Source of the DNA: JBJKSO01 sp046703825
GTDB taxonomy: Bacteria; Chloroflexota; Dormibacteria; Aeolococcales; Bog-877
Direction of reading: 5' to 3'
DNA: 64,000 nt
Assembly: GCA_046703825.1 (NCBI GenBank)
Contig: JBJKSO010000115.1
Location: forward strand, 18,885 to 82,884
This document shows positions 51,546 to 60,305 of the stretch, in pieces. The position numbers and the translations under genes were made by a program. Every line of letters begins with the position of its first letter. Positions within the stretch are counted from its first letter, which is position 1. The notes beneath the pieces were generated by a model. That model made no database searches and had not been told where the DNA came from. It worked only from the letters and a program-made list of their open reading frames with translations.

Positions 51546-53378
51546 TCAGGTCGATGCTCGCTCGCGGCCGGCACCGGTAGCGACCGGCTCCTGCCAGTCC
51601 CAGCCGGCGGCTTCCAGGTCCGCGAAGGCGGCAAAGCGCCCCCCAGTGGCGAGCAGGCGGTCCGGGCTGCCGAGCTCGACCACGCTGCCCTTCTCGAAGA
51701 CGGCTACCAGGTCCGCCTCGCGGGCGGTCGAGATACGGTGGGCGACGGTCAGCACGGTGCATCCGCGTCGGAGCACGCCCTGGCGCAATGCGGCCCGAAA
51801 GGCGGCGTCGCTGGCCCCGTCGACGACGGCCGTCGCCTCGTCCAGCAGCAGAACCGCCGGGCGCAGAACGGTCGCTCGGGCGAGGGCGAGGAGTTGACGC
51901 TGCCCGGTGGAGAGCGCGGTGCCAGCCCCGCCGCCTCGCCCGGCCAGCGAAGTGTCCAGACCGCTGGGCAGGCCGGCAACCAGATCGGCAATGCCGACAA
52001 GGCTCAGCGCCTCCCAGAGGGCGTCGTCGGGCACCGCCGGGTCGAAGAGGGTCAGATTGTCGCGGACGGTTCCGGCGAAGAGATGGAGCGTCTGAGGGAC
52101 GACGCCGACCAGCCGGCGGCGCTCCGCCTCTCCGAGCGTATGAGGATCGACGCCGACCAGCCGGACGCAGCCCGTGGTCGGTGCGTGGAGACCGCCAGCG
52201 ATGCCGACCAAAGTCGACTTGCCGGCTCCGGTCCGACCCACGACCGCCAGGTGCTGGCCCCGACCAACGGTGAGCGAAACGTCGGCGAGCACGGGACGGC
52301 CCGGGATGTAGGAGAACCCGACTCGGTGCAGCTCGAGGCCGTGGGCATCCTTGGCTTCCCTGACCGTTGCCCCGGCCGGTTCCCCGGCGGGCACGTCAAG
52401 CAGTTCGAAAACCCGCTCGGCGCCGGCGATGGCAGCCTGGACGGACTGCCACTCGTCACCGAGGGCCACGATCGGCGCGAAGAAGTTTTGGGCGAGCAAA
52501 ACGAACGCGGTCAGGGTGCCGAGGTTTACTCCAGCGCTGGCAAAGCTGCCCCCTGCCCCTGCCCACAGCAGCAGGGCGATGACGATTGAGGACAGCAGAC
52601 CGCTGACCGGTGCAAAGAGGGCGTTGTACTTGAACGAGTCGCGCTGGGCCAGCAGCGTGCGCCTGAGCGCAGCCTTGAACCGGGCGACAAAGGCGGCCTG
52701 CTTGCCGAAGGCCCGCACAGTCTCGGCGCCGCCCACGACCTCGGCCAGTTCGACGTTCAGCCGACCGACAGCGACACGGGTTTCCCGCTGGGCGTTGCGG
52801 ACACGGACCTGAAGGAAACGGATGACGCCGAGCAGCGGCGGGAGAACGACAGCCGCCACCGCCGACAGAATCGGGCTGAGGGCGATCATCGCCGCGGCCG
52901 TGGCGGCGAGGGGGACGAGCTGGCCGACCAGTGTGGCGATCCCGTCCGTGAAAAGTTCGTCGATGGTCTCCACATCCGCCGTTGCCCTGCTGATGACATC
53001 GCCGATCGGATTCCGGTCGAAGTAGGAAACGGGCAGCACGGTGGCGTGGGCAAACAGACGCACCCTCAGCTCGGCGATGGCCGACTGGGAGACCTGGGCC
53101 GCCAGATACGAGGCGGCGAATGCGAAGGCGCCGTCGGCGGCGAGGGCCACCAGGTAGACGAGCGCGGACACGAGAAGGCCGGACGTCTCGTGGGCCACGA
53201 GCTGATTGACCACGTGACGCACGACGAACGCAGGCACGATCCCCGCAAGCGCCGAAATGCCGACACAGATGGCCACGACGGCGAGTCGCCGCCGCCAGGG
53301 GGCGAGGAGAGCCACGACCTTCCTGCCCAAGCCTGGTACCTGCGCGGCGGGCGGACGGGGGCGGACGAAGACTCTCAC
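51546..53378 (-). CDS. ABC exporter half-transporter B (TMD-NBD)
   Basis: 610 residues: a six-helix transmembrane domain, then an ATPase domain with Walker A VGRTGAGKSTL, signature LSTGQRQLLALAR (altered from LSGGQ), Walker B VLLLDEATAVVD with the catalytic Glu, and the H-loop VAHRIS. The partner at 53375 has the complementary defect, so the pair should form a heterodimer with one consensus and one degenerate ATP site. The GTG start overlaps the partner stop (GTGA). Substrate unknown. Confidence 0.93.
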   Translation of the reverse strand: MRVFVRPRPPAAQVPGLGRKVVALLAPWRRRLAVVAICVGISALAGIVPAFVVRHVVNQLVAHETSGLLVSALVYLVALAADGAFAFAASYLAAQVSQSAIAELRVRLFAHATVLPVSYFDRNPIGDVISRATADVETIDELFTDGIATLVGQLVPLAATAAAMIALSPILSAVAAVVLPPLLGVIRFLQVRVRNAQRETRVAVGRLNVELAEVVGGAETVRAFGKQAAFVARFKAALRRTLLAQRDSFKYNALFAPVSGLLSSIVIALLLWAGAGGSFASAGVNLGTLTAFVLLAQNFFAPIVALGDEWQSVQAAIAGAERVFELLDVPAGEPAGATVREAKDAHGLELHRVGFSYIPGRPVLADVSLTVGRGQHLAVVGRTGAGKSTLVGIAGGLHAPTTGCVRLVGVDPHTLGEAERRRLVGVVPQTLHLFAGTVRDNLTLFDPAVPDDALWEALSLVGIADLVAGLPSGLDTSLAGRGGGAGTALSTGQRQLLALARATVLRPAVLLLDEATAVVDGASDAAFRAALRQGVLRRGCTVLTVAHRISTAREADLVAVFEKGSVVELGSPDRLLATGGRFAAFADLEAAGWDWQEPVATGAGRERAST

Positions 53379-55297
53379 CGCGTCTCCAGCTCCGCGGAGC
53401 TGATACTGGAACTGGGAGTCTCGAGCCGGGCCTGGGCCCGGAAGATCCTGGCGTAGAGACCCTCGGCAGCCAGCAGGTCGGTGTGGGCGCCCACCTCCTC
53501 GACCCTCCCGCTGTCGAGCACCACCACCAGATCGGCGTGGGGGAATGCCGCCAAGCGGTGGCTGAAGAGGAGTATGGTCGCCCGCTCGTCGAGGGGGGCC
53601 ATCCCCCCGAGGGCTTCACGCAGGCGCGCCACGATCAGCGCTTCGGTGTGCACGTCGACGGCAGAGAAGGGGTCGTCGAGGACTAGCAGGCCCGGGATCC
53701 CCCCGCCAGCTGCCAGCGCCCGGGCCAGGGCTATCCTCTGGCGCTGGCCCCCCGAGACGCGGACACCAAGCTCGCCGACCTCGGTGGCAAGGCCGTCCAC
53801 CATGTCGGCGAGGTCCTCCTCGAAGGCCGCCAGAGCCACGGCCCGCCTGGCTGGGTGGCCGCCCTCGGTTCCGTACAGTTCGGGAGCGAGATCGATGTTG
53901 GCGGCGATGCTCCCAGAGAACAGGTACGGCTCCTGGCCGAGGTAGCCGATGAGCCCGGCCCGCTCGGCCCCTACCAGGTGAGCTGCTGGCACGCCGTTCA
54001 CGAGTACTTGGCCGTGCTCCGGCGCGTAAACGCCGGCGGCCAGTCGGGCCAAAGCGCTCTTGCCGGCGCCGACAGGTCCGGTCACGGCGACGAAGCTCCC
54101 GGCGGGCACCTCCAGGTTGAGCTCGGAGATCGCCGGATGTCCCGCTCCCGGGTAGGTGAACGTGACCTCAGCGAATGAGAGCGGCGCGGGTCCCGAGGCC
54201 CGACCGCCGGCCTGCCGCGCTGGCACCTCGGCGGGCGCGCCCGCCAGGTGGACCGAACGGAACGACGCCCACCGGGGTTCCCCGACAGCAGGGACGGCCG
54301 GAGCGAGGAGTGGTTCGAGTCGGGCGTGGGCGGCCCCGGCGGCCTGGACCCGATTGACCATTTGCGGGATCCGCGGCGCCCGGCCAACGAAACGGGCAAA
54401 CAGCGCCAGGAACGCCACCAGCCCCCCGACGCTCAGCGTCCGGGCAGCGACCTCCTGCCCACCGAGCCACACGATGAACAACGCTCCAGAACCAAGCAAA
54501 ACCGAGTACACCGCGGACAGCCCCTCGTCCATCCGAATGGCGTCCAACTCCGCGCCCGCCTGACGGCCCGCCAGCGCGCGCACCCGGCCCGTCGCCGTTC
54601 CGGAACGCCCGGCCAGGCGCAACAGCCGGATCGCACCGAGCTGCTCGTGTAGCACGCTGGTGAGTTCCGCGTCGGCCTGGCGGGCCGCGGTGGTGCGCTG
54701 AGCGACGAGGCGCCCGGACACTTTGGCCAGCCACAGGGCAGCCGGCACGGGAGCGAGAGCGAGGACTGCCAAGACCGGGCTGTAGAGCAGCATCGTCACA
54801 ACGATCGACACCGAGAACAACAAGGTGTCCCAGGTCTCGACGATGACTTCGCCGACGCCGACGCCCAGCACCTCCACGTCCCCGATCACCCTCGCCATCA
54901 CGGCACCGACCGACAGCTCAACCAGTCGCTCCATCGGCCACGCCAAGACCCCCCGCAGCGCGTCCGCGCGGACGTTCGCCCTGAACCGGGCCCGGGCCAG
55001 ATCCAGCCAGTAGCGCTTGCCGATTCGGGGAACCTGGGTCGCCGCCGTAGCGGCCACGAACAGCGCAGCGGCCGCCGCCACCTGCCCGCCGCTCACCTGG
55101 TGGTGCTGGTAGGCGAGCACCGTATTGAGCGCACGACCGAGGAACACCGCTGGCAAAACGATCGCCACGTTCATCACGATCCCCGCCACCGAGCCGACGA
55201 CCAGCAGCCCCGCGACCTGGCGGTAGTAGGGACGAAGCCGCAGCAGGAAGTGCCGCCGGCTCCGCGAGTTGGGCGTCTGGCAGCCCGCCTTTTCCAC
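53375..55297 (-). CDS. ABC exporter half-transporter A (TMD-NBD)
   Basis: About 640 residues: a six-helix membrane domain starting after a basic leader (SRSRRHFLLRLRPYYRQ) and an ATPase domain with Walker A GPVGAGKSAL, signature VSGGQRQRIALARAL and Walker B LLVLDDPFSAVD. The catalytic Glu after Walker B is Asp, so this half carries the degenerate site. GTG at 55295-55297 with GAGGGG upstream is the start; the frame is open to 55486 but the extra residues are unrelated. First gene of a three-gene operon with the APH-like protein. Confidence 0.93.
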   Translation of the reverse strand: MEKAGCQTPNSRSRRHFLLRLRPYYRQVAGLLVVGSVAGIVMNVAIVLPAVFLGRALNTVLAYQHHQVSGGQVAAAAALFVAATAATQVPRIGKRYWLDLARARFRANVRADALRGVLAWPMERLVELSVGAVMARVIGDVEVLGVGVGEVIVETWDTLLFSVSIVVTMLLYSPVLAVLALAPVPAALWLAKVSGRLVAQRTTAARQADAELTSVLHEQLGAIRLLRLAGRSGTATGRVRALAGRQAGAELDAIRMDEGLSAVYSVLLGSGALFIVWLGGQEVAARTLSVGGLVAFLALFARFVGRAPRIPQMVNRVQAAGAAHARLEPLLAPAVPAVGEPRWASFRSVHLAGAPAEVPARQAGGRASGPAPLSFAEVTFTYPGAGHPAISELNLEVPAGSFVAVTGPVGAGKSALARLAAGVYAPEHGQVLVNGVPAAHLVGAERAGLIGYLGQEPYLFSGSIAANIDLAPELYGTEGGHPARRAVALAAFEEDLADMVDGLATEVGELGVRVSGGQRQRIALARALAAGGGIPGLLVLDDPFSAVDVHTEALIVARLREALGGMAPLDERATILLFSHRLAAFPHADLVVVLDSGRVEEVGAHTDLLAAEGLYARIFRAQARLETPSSSISSAELETR

Positions 55298-55400
55298 CGC
55301 TTCCCCTCTGGTCCTCACAGCTCGCGCGTCGGCACCATCGGTCGGGTCGGCAACGAACCGCGGGCAGGGCCGGGGCCCCCGACGGCTACTGCAAGCCGCG

Positions 55401-55550
55401 TCACTCTTGGCTGGACGTCCGACTTGGACGCTGGGGGCACCCACGCGAGAGGCTGGCGCGACGGGGGCCTGCGCCATCGTGGGCAATCTGGTCCGCCTGG
55501 GTCAGCGCCAGAATGTCCTTGACCGTGACCTCGATGCCGGCTGGCAGCAT
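55401..55550 (-). CDS. possible small protein before the ABC operon
   Basis: 49 codons from ATG 55550 with GGAGG four bases upstream. The first half looks like protein (MLPAGIEVTVKDILALTQ, then ADQIAHDG), the second half is Arg/Ser-rich and unconvincing. It ends 103 bases before the ABC start. It may be a leader peptide or the remnant of a longer gene. The remaining 55298-55685 has nothing else. Confidence 0.3.
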   Translation of the reverse strand: MLPAGIEVTVKDILALTQADQIAHDGAGPRRASLSRGCPQRPSRTSSQE

Positions 55551-55685
55551 GTGCCCTCCGAACGCGGAGCTCACGGACTCGGGTCATGCCCGGCAAGACC
55601 GGTGGACCAGACGATGCTTGCGGCCGAGATTGGCTGACGGCGCGCCCCCTCCGGCGCCTCGGGAAGTGGGCGGCACGTGGAGCCG

Positions 55686-56201
55686 CTAGGGATGCGGTGG
55701 GGCACCCTCGGCTGCCCGGGCGAAAGCCGGCCTGAGCCGCGCCTCGGTCGCCGCCAGGTGCTCGGGGATGACCTTGGCGTCGGCCAACACCGGCATGAAG
55801 TTGGTGTCGCCGCTCCAGCGGGGCACGAGGTGAAGGTGCAGGTGCTGGTCGATTCCCGCTCCCGCCACCCGTCCCTGGTTCCAGCCGCCGTTGAAGCCAT
55901 CACAGCCCAGCTCCTGGCTCAGGACCGTGGTCGCCAACTGAATCTCGGCCATCACCGCGACCAGCTCGTCAGGTGCCAGGGCGGCCAGGTCGCCCCCGTG
56001 GCGCCTCGGGGCCACCATCAGGTGGCCGGGGTTGTACGGGTAGCGGTTGAGCATGCAGACCGCCCCCGGGGTGCGGTGGAGCACCATTTCGGGAAGATCA
56101 TCTCCGGACGCGGCGGCGCAGAAGATGCACACCGCCTCCGCCGCTTGGGAATTGACGCGGTCGATGTAGGCCATGCGCCAGGGCGCCCACAGGGTCTCCA
56201 T
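55686..56201 (-). CDS. HIT-family nucleotide hydrolase/phosphorylase
   Basis: 171 residues. Histidine triad QHLHLHLVPRW near residue 120, preceded by the N-terminal METLWAPWRMAYI and CIFC zinc-like pair typical of actinobacterial AP4A phosphorylase-like HIT proteins. It probably acts on diadenosine polyphosphates. ATG start with GGGAGGTGGG upstream. It diverges from the bS22-like gene. Confidence 0.92.
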   Translation of the reverse strand: METLWAPWRMAYIDRVNSQAAEAVCIFCAAASGDDLPEMVLHRTPGAVCMLNRYPYNPGHLMVAPRRHGGDLAALAPDELVAVMAEIQLATTVLSQELGCDGFNGGWNQGRVAGAGIDQHLHLHLVPRWSGDTNFMPVLADAKVIPEHLAATEARLRPAFARAAEGAPPHP

Positions 56202-56329
56202 CCCACCTCCCCCGAACCTGGGTTCGGAATTGACGTCGTATTCGCGCTGCCAGTAGACTACCCGGGTCCCGGGGACCGGTTTGGAACTCGGACCCTGTCA
56301 GAGGTCTTTCAGCCGAGGTTTTCTTCTTA

Positions 56330-56425
56330 GTGGGTTCGGTAATCAAGAAGCGGCGCAAGAAGATGCGCAAGCACAAGCACAAGAAGATGCTGAAGAAGAC
56401 CCGCTGGCAGCGCCGCGCCGCCTAG
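56330..56425 (+). CDS. bS22-like mini ribosomal protein (AURKAIP1/COX24 domain)
   Basis: 31 residues, missed by usual length limits. GTG start, GAGG 11 bases upstream. Sequence is strongly basic: GSVIKKRRKKMRKHKHKK then a LKKTRWQRRAA end, matching the 30-33-residue AURKAIP1/COX24-domain proteins that sit in the actinobacterial small ribosomal subunit as bS22. It lies between the HIT gene (divergent) and tRNA-Ala(CGC). The conserved KKRRKKMxKHKHKK core makes this secure despite the length. Confidence 0.9.
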   Translation: MGSVIKKRRKKMRKHKHKKMLKKTRWQRRAA

Positions 56426-56483
56426 CCCCTCGGTCCCTGAACGGGGTCGGTATCTCCTGGCCCACCTATACTGGGTTTCCCCC

Positions 56484-56559
56484 GGGGCGATAGCTCAGCT
56501 GGGAGAGCGCTGCTTTCGCACGGCAGAGGTCAGGGGTTCAAGTCCCCTTCGCTCCACCA
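56484..56559 (+). tRNA. tRNA-Ala (anticodon CGC)
   Basis: 76 nt with CCA encoded. Acceptor GGGGCGA/TCGCTCC, D-arm GCTC/GAGC, anticodon stem CTGCT/GGCAG with loop TTCGCAC (anticodon CGC, reads GCG), T-arm AGGGG-TTCAAGT-CCCCT. It is the second alanine tRNA of the window; this one has no element beside it. It is followed 16 nt later by the convergent AAA+ gene. Confidence 0.93.
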
Positions 56560-56575
56560 ACCGCGGAGTTGCTGC

Positions 56576-57958
56576 TCAGCCGTTGGGCTGGGAGCTAGCA
56601 TGCCGCTCGCCCAACATCGAGGGGAAGGCGGTGGCAGATCCCTCCTCGTCCTGCATGTTGGCGAAGTAGGCGGAGACCGCGTGGTCGAGCAACTCCGGGG
56701 TGAGCCTGGGCTCGACCCCGAAGTAGGCGGCGGCGTGCACCAAATGGTCGAGGATGTCGCGCGGCTCGCAGCCGTGCAGCGGCCGCGCCGTCTTCTGGTA
56801 GTGCTCGTTGATGAGGTAGTTGACGGCCGCGGGATCGTAGTCGATCCCGATCGACTCGCAGGCCCGCCGGAAGATCCGGCTGTACTCGACCACGCTCGGG
56901 TTGGGTACCTCTACCTTGTAGCGGATCCGCCGCATGAACGCCTCGTCCACCAGCTGCTTGGGCTTGATGTTGGTGGACAGGATCAGCACCTCCGTGAAGG
57001 GAACGGCGACCGTGGTCCCGGCACGGGAGACGTTGATGTAGTCGAAGCCCGCCTCCAGCGGCACGATCAGCCGGTTCAGCAGGTCCTGGGGGCTCACCTG
57101 CTGGCGACCGAAGTCGTCGACCAAGAACATGCCCCCGTTGGCCTTGAGCTGCAGCGAAGCCTCGTAAAAGCCCATGCGCGGGTCGAAGCTCAGGTCCAGT
57201 TCCCGGCCGGTCAGCTCGCCTCCGGCGCGCACCACCGGGCGGTGGGAGAGTTGCCAGCGCAGGTCGTGCGGCGGCAGGTCGCCGGCGACCGGCCGGTGGT
57301 GGACCGGGTCGAAGACCCGGATCACCTCGCCCTTGACATAGATCGCGTGGGGAATGAAGACGGGGTCGCCCAGGAGCTTGGCGCAGGCCTCGGCGATGGT
57401 GCTCTTGCCGTTGCCGGGCGGGCCGTAGAGGAAGATCGACTGCCGCGCCCCCAGGGCTGGCCCGAGCCGATTCAAGACGCTGGGCGGCAGCACCAGGTGG
57501 TCGAGCGCGGCCCGCAGCACCTGGTGGGTCACCGGAGCGCTGCTACGGCCCTGGTGGCGGGCGACGGCGACGTAGACGTCCAAGGGGATGGGCGCCGGGC
57601 CAGCGTACTGGTTAACGTCTACCAGCTCCTTGGCACGCTCGCGACCGGCCTTGCTGATCATGTACTGGAGCCCCTCGGCGAAGCCCCCTTCCGCACCCAC
57701 CGTCCCCCTGATCCCGGTGGTACCGGTGTAGCCCTCGTCGGTGAGGAACTTCAGCGAGTCGCCCACCATCCGCCAGGGCAGCGCCGAGTGCCGCGACAGC
57801 TCGCGGCCCAGCATGGTGCCGTTGTAGTAGAGAATCTTCAGCAGCAGGTCGCAGACGAACGGAAAAGGGAGCCCCGCCTCCTTCGAGTTCTGGGGGACCG
57901 GGGGAAACCCGATCGGGGTCCGGGTTGCCTCCGGTGCGGTGACGGGTGCTGCTGACAT
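56576..57958 (-). CDS. AAA+ ATPase with N-terminal winged-helix-like domain
   Basis: About 460 residues. The N-terminal ~150 residues (FVCDLLLKILYYNG...LKFLTDEGYTGTTG) look like a winged helix. The AAA+ module has Walker A LYGPPGNGKSTIAEA, Walker B GGMFLVDDFGRQQ, sensor 1 LILSTNIKP and arginine finger region DEAFMRRIRYKVE. It resembles COG0464-type ATPases of Actinobacteria and Chloroflexi, role unknown. ATG 57956-57958 is preferred to the 58084 opening. It diverges from the PBP gene. Confidence 0.85.
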   Translation of the reverse strand: MSAAPVTAPEATRTPIGFPPVPQNSKEAGLPFPFVCDLLLKILYYNGTMLGRELSRHSALPWRMVGDSLKFLTDEGYTGTTGIRGTVGAEGGFAEGLQYMISKAGRERAKELVDVNQYAGPAPIPLDVYVAVARHQGRSSAPVTHQVLRAALDHLVLPPSVLNRLGPALGARQSIFLYGPPGNGKSTIAEACAKLLGDPVFIPHAIYVKGEVIRVFDPVHHRPVAGDLPPHDLRWQLSHRPVVRAGGELTGRELDLSFDPRMGFYEASLQLKANGGMFLVDDFGRQQVSPQDLLNRLIVPLEAGFDYINVSRAGTTVAVPFTEVLILSTNIKPKQLVDEAFMRRIRYKVEVPNPSVVEYSRIFRRACESIGIDYDPAAVNYLINEHYQKTARPLHGCEPRDILDHLVHAAAYFGVEPRLTPELLDHAVSAYFANMQDEEGSATAFPSMLGERHASSQPNG

Positions 57959-58195
57959 GTTCTCTTTGACTCTCATTCGGAAGCGGGCTGCCTTGATTGC
58001 CTCATCTGCAACGGCCGGGAGTGTGTCACGAGATTGGCGTAACCCGACCGGCAGCTCAGCCGTATTTGCAGAGTCGTGAGGCACTCGCCACGCCCCCGTA
58101 ACGTGCCCGTGCGCGCTCGTGCCTCCGGGAAGCGCGGCGACCGGCTGGCATAATCGAGCCTAGGACGGCGGGCAAGTGGGGCAGCAGCTGATCAG

Positions 58196-60298
58196 ATGCA
58201 CGAGATAAGCGTCACCTCCGGCCGGTCCGGGAGGAAGCGCGATCCGCTGGGTCGGCCGAAGCAGAGCTTCTGGCGCAAGCACAAGGCGATGCGGGTCACC
58301 ACGGTGCTGGTGTCGCTGATCCTGCTGGCGTCGGCGATCGGGGTCGGGGCCGGGTTCCTGGTGCTCTCCGCCTTCCAGGTCGGGCTGCCCAGCGTCGCCG
58401 ACCTGCCCAACCTGGGTCCGCCGCAGGACAGCTACCTGAGAGCCAGCGACGGCACGCTGCTGGCGGTGCTGCACGAGCCCGGGGTGCACCACACCAACGT
58501 CAAGCTCTCCCAAATCAGCCCCTGGCTCGTCAAGGCCACGATCGCGGTCGAGGACCGCCACTTCTACCAGGACACCGCCTCGGCCGACCTGCCGCGCATC
58601 CTCGCCTCGGCGGTGCACGACCTCAGCCATCACAGCTCCCTCCAGGGCGCCAGCACCATCACCGAGCAGCTGGCCAAGATCGCGTTCCTGACCCCCCAGC
58701 AAACCATCACCCGCAAGATTCGCGAGCTGCTGCTGGGCTACGAGATCGCCCGGGTCTTCACCCCCCACAAGATCCTGCAGATGTACCTCAACCGGATCCC
58801 CTACGGGAACCAGGCGGTCGGCGCCGGCACGGCTTCGGAGCTCTACTACCACCTGCCCGCCAGCAAGCTGGATCTGGCCCAAGCGAGCATGCTGGCGGGG
58901 ATCCCGGACGCCCCCACTCTCTTCGACCCGCTGATCAACCCTGGCTACGCCAAGCAGCGCCAGAAGGTCGTGCTGCAGGCGATGGTCAACAACGGCGACG
59001 TCTCCGAGGCCACCGCCAAGGCGGCGGCGGCGGAGAAGCTCACCTACTACTCCTGGACCACCAGTGATCCGCTCCGGGCGCCCGACTTCGTGCAGTACGC
59101 GGAGTCACAGCTTCAGAGCCAGTTCGGGGACGCCTACCTCAACCCGGGCGGCTGGAACATCTACACGTCGCTGGACCTGCAGGACCAGGAGATCGCCGAG
59201 GGCGACGTGCAGAACCCGACCACCGACGCCTACTACCAGTCGGAGTTCAACATCGGTGACGCAGCCCTGGTCTCGATGGATCCCAGGAGCGGCGAGATCC
59301 TAGCGATGGTGGGGACCACCAATTACGCGGGCCCGTACGGACAGATCAACATGGTGACCGAGCCCGGCCGCCCGGGATCGTCGTTCAAGATGTTCACCTA
59401 CACCGCCGCCCTTGCCTCAGGCAAGTTCACCATGACCACCCCGATCGACGACGCCCCCATCAACATCAACGGCTACTCGCCGCAGAACTACGAACATGAC
59501 TTCATCGGGCTGTGCCCGCTCAAGATCTGCCTGGGCAACTCCATCAACATCCCCGCCGTCAAGACGGAGATGATGACCGGGCTGAGCGATGTGGTCAGTT
59601 TCGCCGAGCGGATGGGGGCGACCTCACTGCTGAACCCCCAGAACACCTACGGTCCGGCGCTGACCCTGGGCGGCCTCTCGGAGGGCGTGAGTGAACTCCA
59701 GATGGCCACGGGTGCTTCGGTGCTGGCCAGTGGTGGCGTCCTGCACAAGCCGACCGCGATCGTGAGGATCACCCGCGGCAATCGCACCATCTACCAGTAC
59801 GACGTCGCCAAGAACTCCCTCCAGGTGGTCACCCCCGACGTCGCCTACATCATGAACGCGATCCTCTCCGACAACAACAACCGCCTCATGGACTTCGGCC
59901 CCGACAACCACCTGACCCTTACCGGCCGACCGGTGTCCGCCAAGACCGGCACCGCCGATCTCCAGTACGCCAACGGCACCTACTCCAACGGGCTGGAGAA
60001 CAACTGGACCTTCGGCTGGACCCCGCAGATGGTCACCGGAGTCTGGGTCGGCAACGCCAACGGGGCTCCCCTGTCGCGGGTGGCCTCGGGCATCACCGGC
60101 GCCGCTCCCATGTGGCAGACCTACATGCAGGACGCCCTCCAGGGACAGCCGGTGCTCTGGTACCCCAAGCCCGCCGACTTGGTTCAGGTGGGCAGCGGGA
60201 TCAACGCCGACTACTACCTCCCCAACACGCTGAGCCACGCCAACACCCCGGTCAACTGCCCGTCGGCGTATCGCAACAACTGGAACGGGGTCTGCTGA
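58196..60298 (+). CDS. class A penicillin-binding protein (transglycosylase/transpeptidase)
   Basis: 700 residues. Cytoplasmic basic start, one helix (about residues 35-58), GT51 transglycosylase with EDRHFYQD, QGASTITEQLAK and RKIRELLLGYEIAR, then transpeptidase with SxxK in PGSSFKMFTY, SxN as GNSIN and KTG in AKTGTADLQY. It polymerises and cross-links peptidoglycan, and so matches MurT/GatD in the same window. The stop faces the LLM gene with seven bases between. Confidence 0.95.
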   Translation: MHEISVTSGRSGRKRDPLGRPKQSFWRKHKAMRVTTVLVSLILLASAIGVGAGFLVLSAFQVGLPSVADLPNLGPPQDSYLRASDGTLLAVLHEPGVHHTNVKLSQISPWLVKATIAVEDRHFYQDTASADLPRILASAVHDLSHHSSLQGASTITEQLAKIAFLTPQQTITRKIRELLLGYEIARVFTPHKILQMYLNRIPYGNQAVGAGTASELYYHLPASKLDLAQASMLAGIPDAPTLFDPLINPGYAKQRQKVVLQAMVNNGDVSEATAKAAAAEKLTYYSWTTSDPLRAPDFVQYAESQLQSQFGDAYLNPGGWNIYTSLDLQDQEIAEGDVQNPTTDAYYQSEFNIGDAALVSMDPRSGEILAMVGTTNYAGPYGQINMVTEPGRPGSSFKMFTYTAALASGKFTMTTPIDDAPININGYSPQNYEHDFIGLCPLKICLGNSINIPAVKTEMMTGLSDVVSFAERMGATSLLNPQNTYGPALTLGGLSEGVSELQMATGASVLASGGVLHKPTAIVRITRGNRTIYQYDVAKNSLQVVTPDVAYIMNAILSDNNNRLMDFGPDNHLTLTGRPVSAKTGTADLQYANGTYSNGLENNWTFGWTPQMVTGVWVGNANGAPLSRVASGITGAAPMWQTYMQDALQGQPVLWYPKPADLVQVGSGINADYYLPNTLSHANTPVNCPSAYRNNWNGVC

Positions 60299-60305
60299 CT
60301 GACGC

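Noticed and set aside
56600..57955. Plus-strand frame of 451 codons
   Set aside because: Antisense of the AAA+ ATPase, which has all Walker and sensor motifs.
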